Translations under genes and position numbers: made by a program
The notes under the pieces: model-generated
Told to the model about the DNA's origin: nothing
Databases searched by the model: none
What the model saw: only the letters and a program-made list of their open reading frames with translations
Assembly: GCA_937775295.1 (NCBI GenBank)
Contig: CALKBZ010000003.1
Location: forward strand, 186,001 to 250,000
DNA: 64,000 bases
DNA from: an uncultured Opitutales bacterium
Lineage (GTDB): Bacteria > Verrucomicrobiota > Verrucomicrobiia > Opitutales > Coraliomargaritaceae
Direction: 5' to 3'
Shown: positions 9,231 through 18,804 of the stretch, one piece after another
Layout: every line of letters begins with the position of its first letter
How positions within the stretch are numbered: the stretch's first letter is position 1

Positions 9231-9635
9231 TAAAAATGCAAGATTATCGAGTCTGATCGTGGTTGTAACCTTGGCCGAGACTCAAGTAACACAAGGCTCT
9301 GCCTCCTCCGCCCTGGCATGGCGGTGAGGTCGAGATACTTATTTTGCAATTTAACCATGGTCCCTATTCGGCGGCTTTATCGAAAAAGATACACTGCCTG
9401 CAAACCATGAGTGAAATACACCGCTAGTGCCATGACCCGAATGGCGCGAACTTAAGGCGCGAATCTGTATGCGTCCTAATCTTACTCATACTCTTAATCC
9501 TAATCTTAAGGTATTGTTATTGAGTGATTTGAGGACTCGAAGAGGTGATTAAGAGTAAGATTAGGATTACGATTAAGAATCCGTCTTCACCCCTTAAGTT
9601 CGTGCCATTCCGCCATGGCTCCATATTAAGCCTAG
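9231..9635. other. Non-coding stretch holding a large inverted repeat
   Basis: No gene is visible in these 405 bp. A small GC-rich hairpin (CCGCC/GGCGG) lies near 9316-9331. The right half (9439-9610) is a long interrupted inverted repeat, annotated separately. The upstream ends of the PycTM-like gene and the 3' end of the FAD monooxygenase gene flank it. Confidence 0.6.
9439..9610. repeat. Long interrupted inverted repeat, about 170 bp
   Basis: Outer arms 9439-9457 and 9592-9610 are 19 nt each and match at 18 positions (GAATGGCGCGAACTTAAGG against its complement). Inner arms 9475-9487 and 9553-9565 are a perfect 13-nt inverted repeat (CCTAATCTTACTC). The whole block could fold into one long stem-loop. 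The A/T-rich inner motif recurs as a tandem repeat at 45777-45812, suggesting a dispersed non-coding repeat family. Confidence 0.75.
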
Positions 9636-11093
9636 TCATCTATCATTACTCGTTGGGCAACGTCCTCTAGGTCCATCGCCCTCATGGAGCACACTCGCAG
9701 AATGCAGGAACTGTGCAGCTGCTGCTGAATCCTTCACTTTGGTCGCACTGCGTTCAAACATCTCGGATTCAAACTCAGTTAAAACACTTTTTCTCATTCC
9801 AGCTTTCCTCCAGTGCGATGAGGGGTGGCATCCTTTTGAGATCCCTCGAGCTAGCGCCAGCGCATCTAGTAGAGCTTGGTTGGCGCCCTGTCCTTTAAAT
9901 GGGCTCATCGGGTGAGCTGCATCTCCGATTAGAGTCACTTGAGCCGCGTTTTCTAGCAATTCTGGCTTGAGTAGTGCTCGGTCATATACGGGATAGCCGG
10001 AAATTTGAGCTTCCAAAGTCGCCGCTAAGATTTGTGGAATGGGACTGTGCCACTGAGTCCTGCGACACGCCTCAGTCTTGAGTGCTTGAGCGCCTTGGGC
10101 ATGTAAGGCCTTCGCTTCTTTTTCGGGCATAGGGAAGCTCAGTTGCCACATGACCGAGTCAGACGAATAAGGCATCATGTAGATCCGCTCAGTGCCATTG
10201 GCGGTCTGGAATACCGTGGCCGAATCCAGCAAAGAGCTCTCAACACCTTCGAGAGCTGCCAAGGGACAAATCCCTAAAATCACAATACAACCGAGGTAGC
10301 GTAACGGGGACATGTCTTCACCAATCAACAAGCGCCGCACCGAGCTACGAATACCATCCGCCCCGACCACAAGATCCGCCTTGGCGTGCTTCATCTTACC
10401 GGCCACATCAAAGCTCAGATCCACACCCGTAGTCTCACACTCTTTAACATCCAGCAACTGGTGCCCCCACTGCACCGCATCATGTCCACCGAGCTGTTGA
10501 AGCAAAGCTAAGCGCAACGACTGCCGGGCAATATGTACATTTGTGCGCCTTGGTGATGGTTTTGCAGCATCTCGCCCCCATTTTCTGAGTCCCCATTCAC
10601 CGATCACTTTGCCATCGGTCGTATGCACCACATGCTTGGTTGAAGTCACTCCCGCTTCTAGCGAGGCGATGCCCAATCCTTCGACCGCTCGGGTCGCTTG
10701 TTGCAGTGTGAGTCCATAGCCCTGAGCGCGTGTGTCGAAACCGCTATCGCGTTCATATAGAGTAAAGGGAATCCCGCGGTGCAAGCAAGCCACGGCTAGA
10801 GCGACCCCGCCGATGCCACCACCAATGATGGCAAGGTGTGGGTAGTTTTCTTTATCCGTTAGTGGATGACTCGTAGAAGTAACTAAACCAGTTCCGTTGC
10901 AATTCAAGCACGTATCAAGATGACCCCTCGGGCGAACTGGAGCCGTCCCAGCGCTTTTTGCTGTATCAAACTGAACCAGTGCCCGCTGGTAGCGGAGTCG
11001 CACTTTCCTTGAGAGCTTCCTAGTTTGTTTGCCGTGTCCCTGGCATTCCTGACAAACAGTCCATAAATTCAGTTCATTATTAACTTTTTGCAC
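9636..11093 (-). CDS. FAD-dependent monooxygenase with N-terminal CxxCxGxG zinc-ribbon pair
   Basis: A 485-aa flavoprotein of the class A (PHBH/UbiH-like) hydroxylase fold. The FAD-binding GGGIGG lies at residues 91-96, the DG motif is GADGIRSSVR, and the GD motif GDAAHPMSPFKGQG contacts FAD ribose. Ahead of the flavin domain are about 80 residues with two DnaJ-like knuckles, CQECQGHG (Cys14, Cys17) and CLNCNGTG (Cys62, Cys65), joined by a very basic segment. The fused arrangement resembles uncharacterised marine proteobacterial proteins I recall. The substrate is unknown. The gene is flanked by non-coding DNA and hrpA and appears monocistronic. Confidence 0.85.
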   Translation of the reverse strand: MQKVNNELNLWTVCQECQGHGKQTRKLSRKVRLRYQRALVQFDTAKSAGTAPVRPRGHLDTCLNCNGTGLVTSTSHPLTDKENYPHLAIIGGGIGGVALAVACLHRGIPFTLYERDSGFDTRAQGYGLTLQQATRAVEGLGIASLEAGVTSTKHVVHTTDGKVIGEWGLRKWGRDAAKPSPRRTNVHIARQSLRLALLQQLGGHDAVQWGHQLLDVKECETTGVDLSFDVAGKMKHAKADLVVGADGIRSSVRRLLIGEDMSPLRYLGCIVILGICPLAALEGVESSLLDSATVFQTANGTERIYMMPYSSDSVMWQLSFPMPEKEAKALHAQGAQALKTEACRRTQWHSPIPQILAATLEAQISGYPVYDRALLKPELLENAAQVTLIGDAAHPMSPFKGQGANQALLDALALARGISKGCHPSSHWRKAGMRKSVLTEFESEMFERSATKVKDSAAAAQFLHSASVLHEGDGPRGRCPTSNDR

Positions 11094-11198
11094 CTGTACC
11101 GTATGTGACCCGCTCTGCGCTGCCCTACAATAATATAAATAGTAGACGACACACCTGCACTTGTGGAGAGTGAGACTTGGTATTTGCAGATTTAATGA

Positions 11199-14100
11199 CT
11201 ACTTCAGCGTTCGCTCAAGTTCGTCGGCTAGTTTATCGAGACGTTTTTCGGAGACTTTTTGCGAGGTGCCGAGCTCCTGCGCATAGACCGATACTTTGAA
11301 TTCTTCGAGCAGCATGTGATAGGCTTTGACTGCGCTTTGTTGGGCTGGGTCCTTGGCTAGTTTAACTAGCGCTGCGCCGCGAGTCTCGTAGGGCGCCACC
11401 CGTTTCGATTTCTCGATGTCGCGTTGGAGGCTGTCTTTGGCGCGTTCCGCGCGGAGGCGCATGGCTTTTAGAAAACGTGTCAAGTGTGGCAGTTCGGCCA
11501 AGCTGTAGTGCTCTAGGATATTGGTGGGTGCGATACGTTCCATCTGTGCGCGCATGCCAGGATAGACGAGTGCCTTGCTGGTCTTCTTTTGCTCCAGCAA
11601 TAGGCAGATATCTTGGCGGGCTTCGAGTAGGTCGCGGAGGTGCTCTCTGAGTCTGGGGACGATCCCGCGGCGTTCTTCATCGGCGCGCGCGAGCACTTTT
11701 TTGAAACGTGATTCTTTGAGGGGTAAGTATTCGCCCGTTCGAAACAAGTGGCTCTGAATGTGGTGCCATGCACTTGCTTTGATGGTGTCGAAGTCGCCGA
11801 GAGGTAGCAGGAGGGCGCCGATTTGTTTGAGGTCTTTTAGATCGTTACGTAGCCAAGCGATGTCGCGGCCCATCACCATCGTGCCCAGTGCCGGCCAGCC
11901 GGTTTGTGTGGCCTGCAGTGCAGCGGAGGCATCTGCGAGGAGCCGTAGGTGCACTTGTTCGCCCTCCAGTACCAATGCTGGAAATGCTTTGAGCGGTAGG
12001 CCAGAATCGCCACTCAGATCGATCTCTGCAGGGAGGTCGCCAAAGCTCCAACTGCTGAGGTTTTCACGTTCGTAGTGCGCGGTGGCCGCTTGCCATGCGG
12101 GGATGGCGTCGAGCCCATTGCCGCGGGAGACTTCTTTACTGGTAGTTTCTAAAGATTTTCGAAGTGCATCTAGGTCGCGGCCGTCGGCGAGAACGTCGCC
12201 TTTTGTATTCTCAATCTGAATACGTGGTTGCAGGTAGCTGGGGATCTCAGTTTTCGTCCAGTTGTCTTTGAACGTTTGGATGCCGTATTGCTCCTTGAGC
12301 TGCTCGGCGAGTTGTTCACGCAGTGAACGCTCGGAGGGCTTGAGCTGTTTGCGTAGTTCGGCGGCGCGTTCCTTGAGCGGGTGTAGCTGAATACGGATTT
12401 GCTTGGGTAAGCCGCGTAGTAGGCTTTCGATCTTTTTTTCAAGATGGCCGGGCACGGCCCAGTCGAGCGTGCCTTGTTGGATCGCGCCGATCTGTGTGAG
12501 TGGCACGTGTAGGGTGACGCCGTCGGAGTCACCGCCGGGTTCGTGCCGATAGCGTAAGGGCAGTTCACTGCCGCCGATAGCGAGTGATTTGGGAAAAGCT
12601 TCGGTGGTGTCGTCTTGTTCCTCTTCGGGGAGCAGGTCGTCGATCGAGGCTTTGAGGAAGTCTAGTCGACCCTTGTGTTCGCGCTTAGCGAAGCTGCGCA
12701 GTTCGGCGTAAGAGCCGACGGCGGTGAGGTTTTGCTGGTAGAAGTCGTAGAGCCGATCTTCCACTGCAAACCCTGAGCCGAGGCGGCGGCGTGCGAGTTC
12801 GGATTCGGCGCGTGCGCTGACTTCGTCGTTGTGCTGCAGGAAATCGGGGCGCTCACGTATACCTTGCTCGATCAGTCCATTACGGATGAATATCTCGGTC
12901 GATTGATCGGGATCGATGCGGGTGAGGCTGATATTACTTTGGCCGATCTCCAGGCCGAAGAGCACTTTGCGCTGTTTGCAAAGAGCGGCAGCGGATTTGG
13001 TGCTCCAGAATGGTTCGGAGTGCTTGAGCTTGAGCAAGTCGCCAGCCACGTCTTCGATCCACTGCACTTGCACCTTGGCGGCGGTGCGGGCAAAAAGCCG
13101 ACTGGTCTCCATCCACTCGCCGCAAACGATCCATGCGGGCGCAGTTGTTTTGGCTGGCTTAGGTTTACTAGTTTTCGCGTAGGATGCTTTGCGTTGTTTC
13201 TTGGCGGTGGCGTGATCGAACAGCCCAGAACCAGGGAAGAGTAGGGCCTTGCGATTGCGCGGGCCTCGGTAGTTGTGCTCCTCTTCTTTGACGGCGATAT
13301 TGCTCAGTAGGCCGGTTAAGATCGAGCGGTGAATCGCTGCGTAGGTGGCAGCTTCGCTGCCAAGTGAGGAGTGAGGAGTAACGGGTGTGGAGTGGGGGGT
13401 GTTGCTTGTTGCTTGTTGCTTGCTCGTTGGGTGCTGCTTGGGCTTGTGGCCTCGCTCGTCAGAGCCGGGAGCGTTGGCTTTGGCTGGCTGTGTGCTTGGT
13501 TCGGTAACCCCGGTCTTACGACCGAGGCCACGGGGAGCGTTGTCCTTGCCGCTTGGCATCATCTTTAGGCTTTTGAGTACCCGCTCTAGCTGATGATGCA
13601 CGTCGCGCCACTCGCGCATGCGTTGATACGAGACGAAATGCTTTTTGCAGAATTTGCGCAGCTGACCTTGGGAGAGCCGGTCCATCTCGTCGTGGTAAGC
13701 GTTCCAAATGTTGAGTAAGGTCAGGAAGTCAGACTCTTTATGGACGAAGCGCTTTTGCATTTCGTCGGCTTCCTTGGCGAGTTCGGCGGGGCGCTCGCGG
13801 GGGTCTTGAATGGAGAGGCCTGATGCGATCACCAGCACGTCTTCGATCGCACCTTCGCGCTGCGCTTGCAGTAGCATGCGCGCTACGGTGGGGTCGACAG
13901 GTAGTCTGGCGAGCTTACGCCCGAGTTTGGTGAGTCGGTAATCGTCTTCGTTTTCGCTGCGGCTGTCGCTGTAAACAGCATCCAGTTCTTCCAGTAGTCG
14001 GTAGCCACCGCGGATCGCGGTATCGGAGGGCGGATCGATGAAGGGGAAGGTGCGGATGTCGCCGAGCTGGAAGGCGAGCATGCGCAGGATCACGGACGCT

Positions 14101-15230
14101 AAATTTGAGCGATGGATTTCTGGTGTGGTGTAGCGTGGGCGACCGAGGAAGTCTTGCTCGGAGTACAGGCGATAGCAAACGCCGTTGCTCACGCGTCCGC
14201 AGCGGCCTTTGCGTTGATCCGCGCTGGACTGAGCGATGGGCTCGATTGGCAGGCGCAGCGTGCGGGAGGTCGCGCTGTAGCGACTGATGCGTGCGAGGCC
14301 AGTGTCGACGACGTAACGAATGCCAGGCACGGTGAGTGAGGTCTCGGCAATATTGGTCGAGAGGATGATGCGGCGCCGACCTTGCGGATGAAAAATACGC
14401 TGTTGGTCGGCATTGGCCATACGGCCGTAGAGTGGCAGAATGTCGCAACCGCGGGCGCGGCTGTCTTCGAGTTTGCGGCGTAGTTGGTTGATGTCGCGCT
14501 CGCCGGGCAGGAAGACGAGTATGTCGCCTTCGTTGTTGTGATTAATGATCTCGTTGATCAGTTCGGCGGCTGCTTCGATGAAGGTCAGGTCGCCCGCGTC
14601 TTCCAGCATCTCCTCGATTGGGCGGTAGTAGGTATCCACCGGGAACATACGGCCGGAGACTTCGATGATGGGGGCGCCGTCGAAAGCTTTAGAAAAACTT
14701 TCGGTGTCGATCGTCGCTGAGGTGATGACGATCCGCAGGTCTTTGCGCAGATCGGTGAGTTGCCGTAAGCAGCCGAGGATGAAGTCGATGTTGAGGCTGC
14801 GCTCGTGAGCTTCGTCGATGATGATCGCATCGTAGGCGCGCAGCATTGGGTCGTCCTGAATCTCATTGAGCAGGATGCCGTCGGTCATGACCTTAATCGC
14901 GGTATCGTGGCGCGTTTGATCGGTGAAGCGTATTTTGGCGCCGACTTCGTTGCCGTAGGTGACGCCGAGTTCTTCGGCTATACGTTGGGCAACGGACAGC
15001 GCAGCGACGCGGCGCGGTTGCGTGCAACCGATTAGGCCGTTCTGTCCATAGCCGGCATCGAGCAAGAATTTCGGGATCTGGGTGGTCTTGCCCGAGCCAG
15101 TTTCGCCAGCGATGATGACGATCTGGTTTTGTTGGATGGCGCAAATAATCTCTTCCCGTCGTGCATGGATCGGGAGGTCGTCGCTGTAGGTCGGCTTGAG
15201 GAGCGGTGGCACATGCATGATTCGGGACAA
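11199..15230 (-). CDS. hrpA: ATP-dependent RNA helicase HrpA
   Basis: DEAH-box RNA helicase (1343 aa; E. coli HrpA about 1300). Walker A GETGSGKT is at residues 42-49, DEAH at 138-141 and the SAT motif near 170. The core is followed by a helicase-associated domain and the large C-terminal DUF3418-type region typical of HrpA. In E. coli HrpA is linked to processing of fimbrial mRNA and rescue of stalled ribosomes. Residues about 560-630 are a low-complexity, basic and proline-rich insertion. It is encoded by 13340-13560, which holds a palindromic repeat and GA-rich short repeats. The insertion keeps the frame open. A remnant glycosyltransferase gene lies just upstream. Confidence 0.95.
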   Translation of the reverse strand: MSRIMHVPPLLKPTYSDDLPIHARREEIICAIQQNQIVIIAGETGSGKTTQIPKFLLDAGYGQNGLIGCTQPRRVAALSVAQRIAEELGVTYGNEVGAKIRFTDQTRHDTAIKVMTDGILLNEIQDDPMLRAYDAIIIDEAHERSLNIDFILGCLRQLTDLRKDLRIVITSATIDTESFSKAFDGAPIIEVSGRMFPVDTYYRPIEEMLEDAGDLTFIEAAAELINEIINHNNEGDILVFLPGERDINQLRRKLEDSRARGCDILPLYGRMANADQQRIFHPQGRRRIILSTNIAETSLTVPGIRYVVDTGLARISRYSATSRTLRLPIEPIAQSSADQRKGRCGRVSNGVCYRLYSEQDFLGRPRYTTPEIHRSNLASVILRMLAFQLGDIRTFPFIDPPSDTAIRGGYRLLEELDAVYSDSRSENEDDYRLTKLGRKLARLPVDPTVARMLLQAQREGAIEDVLVIASGLSIQDPRERPAELAKEADEMQKRFVHKESDFLTLLNIWNAYHDEMDRLSQGQLRKFCKKHFVSYQRMREWRDVHHQLERVLKSLKMMPSGKDNAPRGLGRKTGVTEPSTQPAKANAPGSDERGHKPKQHPTSKQQATSNTPHSTPVTPHSSLGSEAATYAAIHRSILTGLLSNIAVKEEEHNYRGPRNRKALLFPGSGLFDHATAKKQRKASYAKTSKPKPAKTTAPAWIVCGEWMETSRLFARTAAKVQVQWIEDVAGDLLKLKHSEPFWSTKSAAALCKQRKVLFGLEIGQSNISLTRIDPDQSTEIFIRNGLIEQGIRERPDFLQHNDEVSARAESELARRRLGSGFAVEDRLYDFYQQNLTAVGSYAELRSFAKREHKGRLDFLKASIDDLLPEEEQDDTTEAFPKSLAIGGSELPLRYRHEPGGDSDGVTLHVPLTQIGAIQQGTLDWAVPGHLEKKIESLLRGLPKQIRIQLHPLKERAAELRKQLKPSERSLREQLAEQLKEQYGIQTFKDNWTKTEIPSYLQPRIQIENTKGDVLADGRDLDALRKSLETTSKEVSRGNGLDAIPAWQAATAHYERENLSSWSFGDLPAEIDLSGDSGLPLKAFPALVLEGEQVHLRLLADASAALQATQTGWPALGTMVMGRDIAWLRNDLKDLKQIGALLLPLGDFDTIKASAWHHIQSHLFRTGEYLPLKESRFKKVLARADEERRGIVPRLREHLRDLLEARQDICLLLEQKKTSKALVYPGMRAQMERIAPTNILEHYSLAELPHLTRFLKAMRLRAERAKDSLQRDIEKSKRVAPYETRGAALVKLAKDPAQQSAVKAYHMLLEEFKVSVYAQELGTSQKVSEKRLDKLADELERTLK
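13446..13531. repeat. Palindromic element inside hrpA (outer stem plus two inner hairpins)
   Basis: A perfect 9-bp outer inverted repeat (GTGGCCTCG at 13446-13454, CGAGGCCAC at 13523-13531) encloses two small hairpins: GCTC-GTCA-GAGC at 13454-13465 and CGGTC-TTAC-GACCG at 13511-13524. The same plan, with a similar outer stem and the same GCCACGGG right border, is seen in the intergenic element at 21947-22022. It lies in frame within the hrpA coding region. Confidence 0.75.
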
Positions 15231-15256
15231 AATTAAGGCTGAACTAAGTCGTTATA

Positions 15257-15481
15257 TTACGCGAGTGGTTCTTTTTGTGAGAAGTTATCTTTGATGTGGG
15301 TTCTAGCTGATACGCCCATCTTGGCTGCCATGGTAGAATCGGATAGTAGTTGTATGCAATGCGTATTGAGCTGATCAATGAATCCAGTTTTAAGGATAAA
15401 TCCGGTGGCTTGATGTTGGATGATTTTAAGTACGCCAGCTGTAGGATAGGCGATGACGCGTAGGTTCGGCCTAAGCGTCAT
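15257..15481 (-). pseudogene. C-terminal remnant of a GT4-type glycosyltransferase
   Basis: The 74-codon frame translates to a piece resembling the end of a GT-B glycosyltransferase (GT4 group): a VIAYPTAG strand, then IIQHQATGFIL in place of the usual EIIxHxxTGxLV, then LLSDSTMAAKMGVSARTHI and a terminal NFSQ helix. The catalytic-site Glu expected in the E-I-I segment is Lys here, and a stop codon sits directly before the first Met. At least 250 N-terminal residues are missing, so I read it as a decayed fragment, not a gene. It lies between hrpA and the rpmB terminator. A TupA-like ATP-grasp gene, also of envelope-glycan type and also damaged, lies 4.4 kb away. Confidence 0.6.
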
Positions 15482-15737
15482 CTAGGGCATTGGCGAGGCT
15501 GTCGAGTCGTGCTACGGAGCGGTCGACATAAACACGATCGCCCGGGCAGGCGCCGCCAAGGCAGATGCACGGTTTAGAGGCGGTAACAAATATTCCGAAA
15601 GTCTCGGAAGCTTAGATCCGGAATGGGTGGTGTCGCCGTGCCATGGAAGATGGCATCGCTTGAAGTAACTGATTGAAAGTGAGAGGTGTGAGATGCCGGT
15701 GATCAAGTTATTCAGCGGCGATCTGTCCGTCCTTGCA
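15482..15737. other. Degenerate non-coding stretch upstream of the glycosyltransferase remnant
   Basis: No intact gene is seen. On the minus strand one frame (about 15479-15610) reads FGIFVTASKPCICLGG and YVDRSVARLDSLANAL between stops, which looks like the tail of a real protein I cannot identify. Two short perfect hairpins, TTCCGA/TCGGAA near 15593-15609 and TGCCAT/ATGGCA near 15639-15655, are also present. It is probably a graveyard of an older gene pair. Confidence 0.4.
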
Positions 15738-15771
15738 CAAAAAAGCCCCAGTCGTTAAACCGAGGCTTTTA
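15738..15771 (-). terminator. Rho-independent terminator of rpmB
   Basis: Read on the minus strand, an 11-bp stem (AAAGCCTCGGT with ACTGGGGCTTT, two G-T pairs) around a 6-nt loop runs into a T-tract (complement of 15739-15744). It sits about 20 nt after the rpmB stop. Confidence 0.85.
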
Positions 15772-15788
15772 AGGAAAGTTGTGTCGGA

Positions 15789-16019
<231 letters not shown>

Positions 16020-16098
16020 GAGAGTTCCTTGATTAAAGTTATGAAGGGCAGGAAAGTAGGGGGCTGTGGCAGCCAAGCAAGCCTTTTTCTAGAAAAAG

Positions 16099-17094
16099 TT
16101 ATCTGCCCCGTAGTGCCCATAGCACTTGGAAGCGCCGGCCCATGTGTGCGGGGTGGATCAGCTCCATAAGTGTTTGCCTGTCAGGGCTGAACATGCCAGC
16201 GGTGTCGCTGACAATTGACTCAGCTGCGCGCTGTGCACGCTGTACTAAAAACGATTCCTGCGTCTCAAGGGTGACGGATTGGAGGCCTTTTTTACTCAAT
16301 AAATCGGCCAGTGGGTCCCAGCAGACGTCGCAGGTAATGTCTTTTTTTCCAGGTTGATCGAGCAAGTCGTTGGCCTGTGTGTGCTGGTAATAGGTGCGAG
16401 CGGTGCCTGCGGGGCAGTCGCTGGAAAGTGCCGACCATGTCTTACCATAGTCGAATAGCAGCAGTATGCCAGTCCAGTCTTGCGCGAGCAGATCGGCAAT
16501 TGCGGCCTCGGCCTGCAGGGGCAGGTCGAGCTCGTAGCCTTCGAGCGCCTGCGCGGGGAGGCGATTTTGAATGGCCGCGACTTCTGGCGTGAAGTGGTCG
16601 AGCAGCACGTCTTCGAGCGCGTGCTCTGCGTTGAGGCACACGCCGCGTTCGTACCACTGGCCATCGCGAAAGATTAAGCGGTGAAAGGGCAGGGCGTCGA
16701 GCCACTCATTGGCAAAAATCACCACCGGGCCATCGGCGCTGATCGCATCGCCTTGACGAATCACATGGCTGTCAGCAAAAGGGTGCGACTCGATACGGCT
16801 AAGAAGCTCCGCACCAGGTTCGGCGGCGATTTCGATGAAAGTCGATTGCGTGGCAGTGGTTTCGCCGAGTAGATCATGGGCTGCGGTAATGACCAGTTGG
16901 GCAAAGACCTTACCTAGGCTCTCAGCAGTGTAGAAGTCGCGCTCTGGGCTGCGTCCAACGCGATCGCGGTCCCGAGTGTAATAGCCGCAGTTGTCAGCAT
17001 ACAGGACCAAGTTAATATAGTCGCGATAGCTGATCGGGCCGTTTGCACAGCTCGCTTGAAGTTGGTCCCATAGTGTTTTGTCGGGCGCGTTCAT
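16099..17094 (-). CDS. SAM-dependent methyltransferase, MidA/NDUFAF7 family
   Basis: A 331-aa protein with the MidA-family layout: an N-terminal YCGYYTRDRD-like element, the hallmark RDFYTAESLGKVFAQL (matching GDFYTSPE in relatives), a Gly-poor SAM-binding EIAAEPGAELL strand, and the conserved FANEWLDALPFHR. Eukaryotic NDUFAF7 dimethylates an arginine of respiratory complex I. The bacterial substrate is not established, so no specific reaction is claimed. The E-I-A-A-E-P-G-A SAM motif is a mild variant of the usual E-x-G-x-G. It is upstream of rpmB on the same strand and divergent from the processing protease. Confidence 0.8.
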   Translation of the reverse strand: MNAPDKTLWDQLQASCANGPISYRDYINLVLYADNCGYYTRDRDRVGRSPERDFYTAESLGKVFAQLVITAAHDLLGETTATQSTFIEIAAEPGAELLSRIESHPFADSHVIRQGDAISADGPVVIFANEWLDALPFHRLIFRDGQWYERGVCLNAEHALEDVLLDHFTPEVAAIQNRLPAQALEGYELDLPLQAEAAIADLLAQDWTGILLLFDYGKTWSALSSDCPAGTARTYYQHTQANDLLDQPGKKDITCDVCWDPLADLLSKKGLQSVTLETQESFLVQRAQRAAESIVSDTAGMFSPDRQTLMELIHPAHMGRRFQVLWALRGR

Positions 17095-17314
17095 ACCATT
17101 TGATCAACGAGGCTTGTGGCTGTGAGTCGAGAATAAATGTGGATAGAGCTGCGCTGATGGGATGAATGGGGGGCTCTTACTCATGCTTTTAATCATCCCG
17201 TTCATCATATTCACACTGAATCGATGGATTATCCCAGTCCGCACGAATCTTTATTTTCACCTACCCCCATTCCCGATATTTACAACCGGCTGTTCGGTGA
17301 ACACAGTGCATGGT

Positions 17315-18604
17315 ATGAACAAGCATACACTGCGCTGGGTGATCCCTGTTGCCTTATTGGCGGTGCTCGCTTCGCAATTTGCGACGCGGGCGAATTGGCG
17401 GGCGATGTTTTCTATGGATTATTGGCAGAGCCTTTCGCGTTACGCGATGGTGATGCGGATTGTGGAGTCTGAGTTTGTCCATGCCGATGAGGTGGATTTT
17501 CAAGGCCTGACCGATGTCGCCTTGCGTGCGGCGGTACGCTCGCTTGATCCATATTCCGAGTATATGACGGACGACGACTACGAGCAGTTCAGCATGGCGG
17601 CCAATCAGGAATATGTCGGCGTTGGTATAGAGGTGGGACAATTTTCTGGGAGAATTATAATATCGCAGGTCTTTGAACAGGGCAGTGCCGGAGCGGGCGG
17701 CATTCTCTCTGGTGACTTCATTGTCGGTGTCGATGGGGCCGATACGCGTGAGGAGTCTCTCGGTGAGGTGATTGCCCGTATTCGCGGAAAGCCGGGCTCT
17801 ATGGTGTCACTTAAGGTTGAGCGGCCGATCACTGCCGAAGAATATTCCTTCAACCTGGAGCGGCGGGCGATTGCGCTCGATTCTGTGGTTGATGTCGAGA
17901 TGGCGACGGAGACCGTCGGCTATATGCGTGTGCGCCAGTTTATTGACGAGACCGATCTGGAAATGATTTTCGCGATACATCGTCTCAAAGCTGAAGGGAT
18001 GCAGGGCTTGATTATCGACTTGCGAGGCAATCCAGGCGGTCGCCTTGATGTCGCGGTGCGGATGTCTGAAATCTTTCTAGAGGCGGGGCAACTAGTTCTG
18101 ACCGTGCAATCGCGTCGCGGCGTGCAAGAGGTCCTTTATGCCGAGGCAACGTTGGATGCGAATCATCAACCGTTAGTCGTTCTGATTGATGGTAACAGCG
18201 CGAGCGCTTCCGAAATCTTTTCTGGTGCGTTGCGAGATCATGCCAGGGCAGTGCTGGTAGGAGAGAAATCTTACGGCAAAGGTTCGGTGCAAAGTGTTTA
18301 TTCTTTTCCTGATGGCGATGGGCTGAAACTTACCAGTGCTCGTTATTTATTGCCCAGCGGTGAAGCGATTAACGGTACTGGCGTCTATCCAAATGTTACG
18401 GTCGAGCGCAGTGCCGAAGAAGCTATGATGCTCATGCTGCAAGAGCATCATCTGCGTAAGATGAGCGATGCATCTTTTGCCAAGGCATTTGGATTTGCGC
18501 CGGTTGAAGATTCGCAGCGACTCGTCGCAGAGCAGATACTCGACGGATTGATTGGTGCGACCGAATTAGGCTCTGTTGTAGACGTCGCTGCCGAGGGGCA
18601 GTGA
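17315..18604 (+). CDS. S41 family C-terminal processing peptidase (CtpA/Prc-like)
   Basis: Periplasmic serine protease of the Ser/Lys dyad type, about 429 aa. It has an N-terminal signal anchor (WVIPVALLAVLA), an N-terminal helical piece with SLDPYSEYM, a PDZ domain (about residues 95-180) that recognises substrate C-termini, and the peptidase domain. This last contains LRGNPGG, the catalytic Ser block GNSASASE (residues 293-300) and GEKSYGKGSVQ with the dyad Lys. ATG 17315 is preferred because it gives a clean signal anchor; an in-frame start at 17162 would add 51 residues with an extra hydrophobic stretch. It lies 110 nt ahead of the TsaD region and is likely monocistronic. Confidence 0.9.
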   Translation: MNKHTLRWVIPVALLAVLASQFATRANWRAMFSMDYWQSLSRYAMVMRIVESEFVHADEVDFQGLTDVALRAAVRSLDPYSEYMTDDDYEQFSMAANQEYVGVGIEVGQFSGRIIISQVFEQGSAGAGGILSGDFIVGVDGADTREESLGEVIARIRGKPGSMVSLKVERPITAEEYSFNLERRAIALDSVVDVEMATETVGYMRVRQFIDETDLEMIFAIHRLKAEGMQGLIIDLRGNPGGRLDVAVRMSEIFLEAGQLVLTVQSRRGVQEVLYAEATLDANHQPLVVLIDGNSASASEIFSGALRDHARAVLVGEKSYGKGSVQSVYSFPDGDGLKLTSARYLLPSGEAINGTGVYPNVTVERSAEEAMMLMLQEHHLRKMSDASFAKAFGFAPVEDSQRLVAEQILDGLIGATELGSVVDVAAEGQ

Positions 18605-18673
18605 AATCGGTCTGCCGCTGCTTGTCTTGAGTGACAGTGGCATGCTCCATTCAGGTTACGCATTTTAGAATCA

Positions 18674-18729
18674 CAGATTCACGCTGATGAACGCGGATTA
18701 GGGTTTCTGCGTTCATCAGCGTGAATCTG
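18674..18729. repeat. Perfect 21-bp inverted repeat between ctp and tsaD
   Basis: Arms 18674-18694 and 18709-18729 are exact inverse complements (21 bp) around a 14-nt loop. The core words (CTGCGTTCATCAGCGTGAATC, arm 18709 on) resemble the short GTTCATC/GTGAATC intergenic words I recall from many PVC and other genomes. No T-tract follows directly, so its role as a terminator for the protease gene is possible but not certain. Confidence 0.8.
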
Positions 18730-18804
18730 CGGTTTAAATGTTCAGTTCATTCACCTTCTTATAGTGCTTCCCATTTTTCATACTCTTCTTTTCAATCCCC
18801 ACAG

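Noticed and set aside
7519-9635. Complete Pycsar system around the PycTM-like gene
   Set aside because: None of the neighbouring frames looks like a nucleotide cyclase, so only an orphan effector-like gene is claimed.
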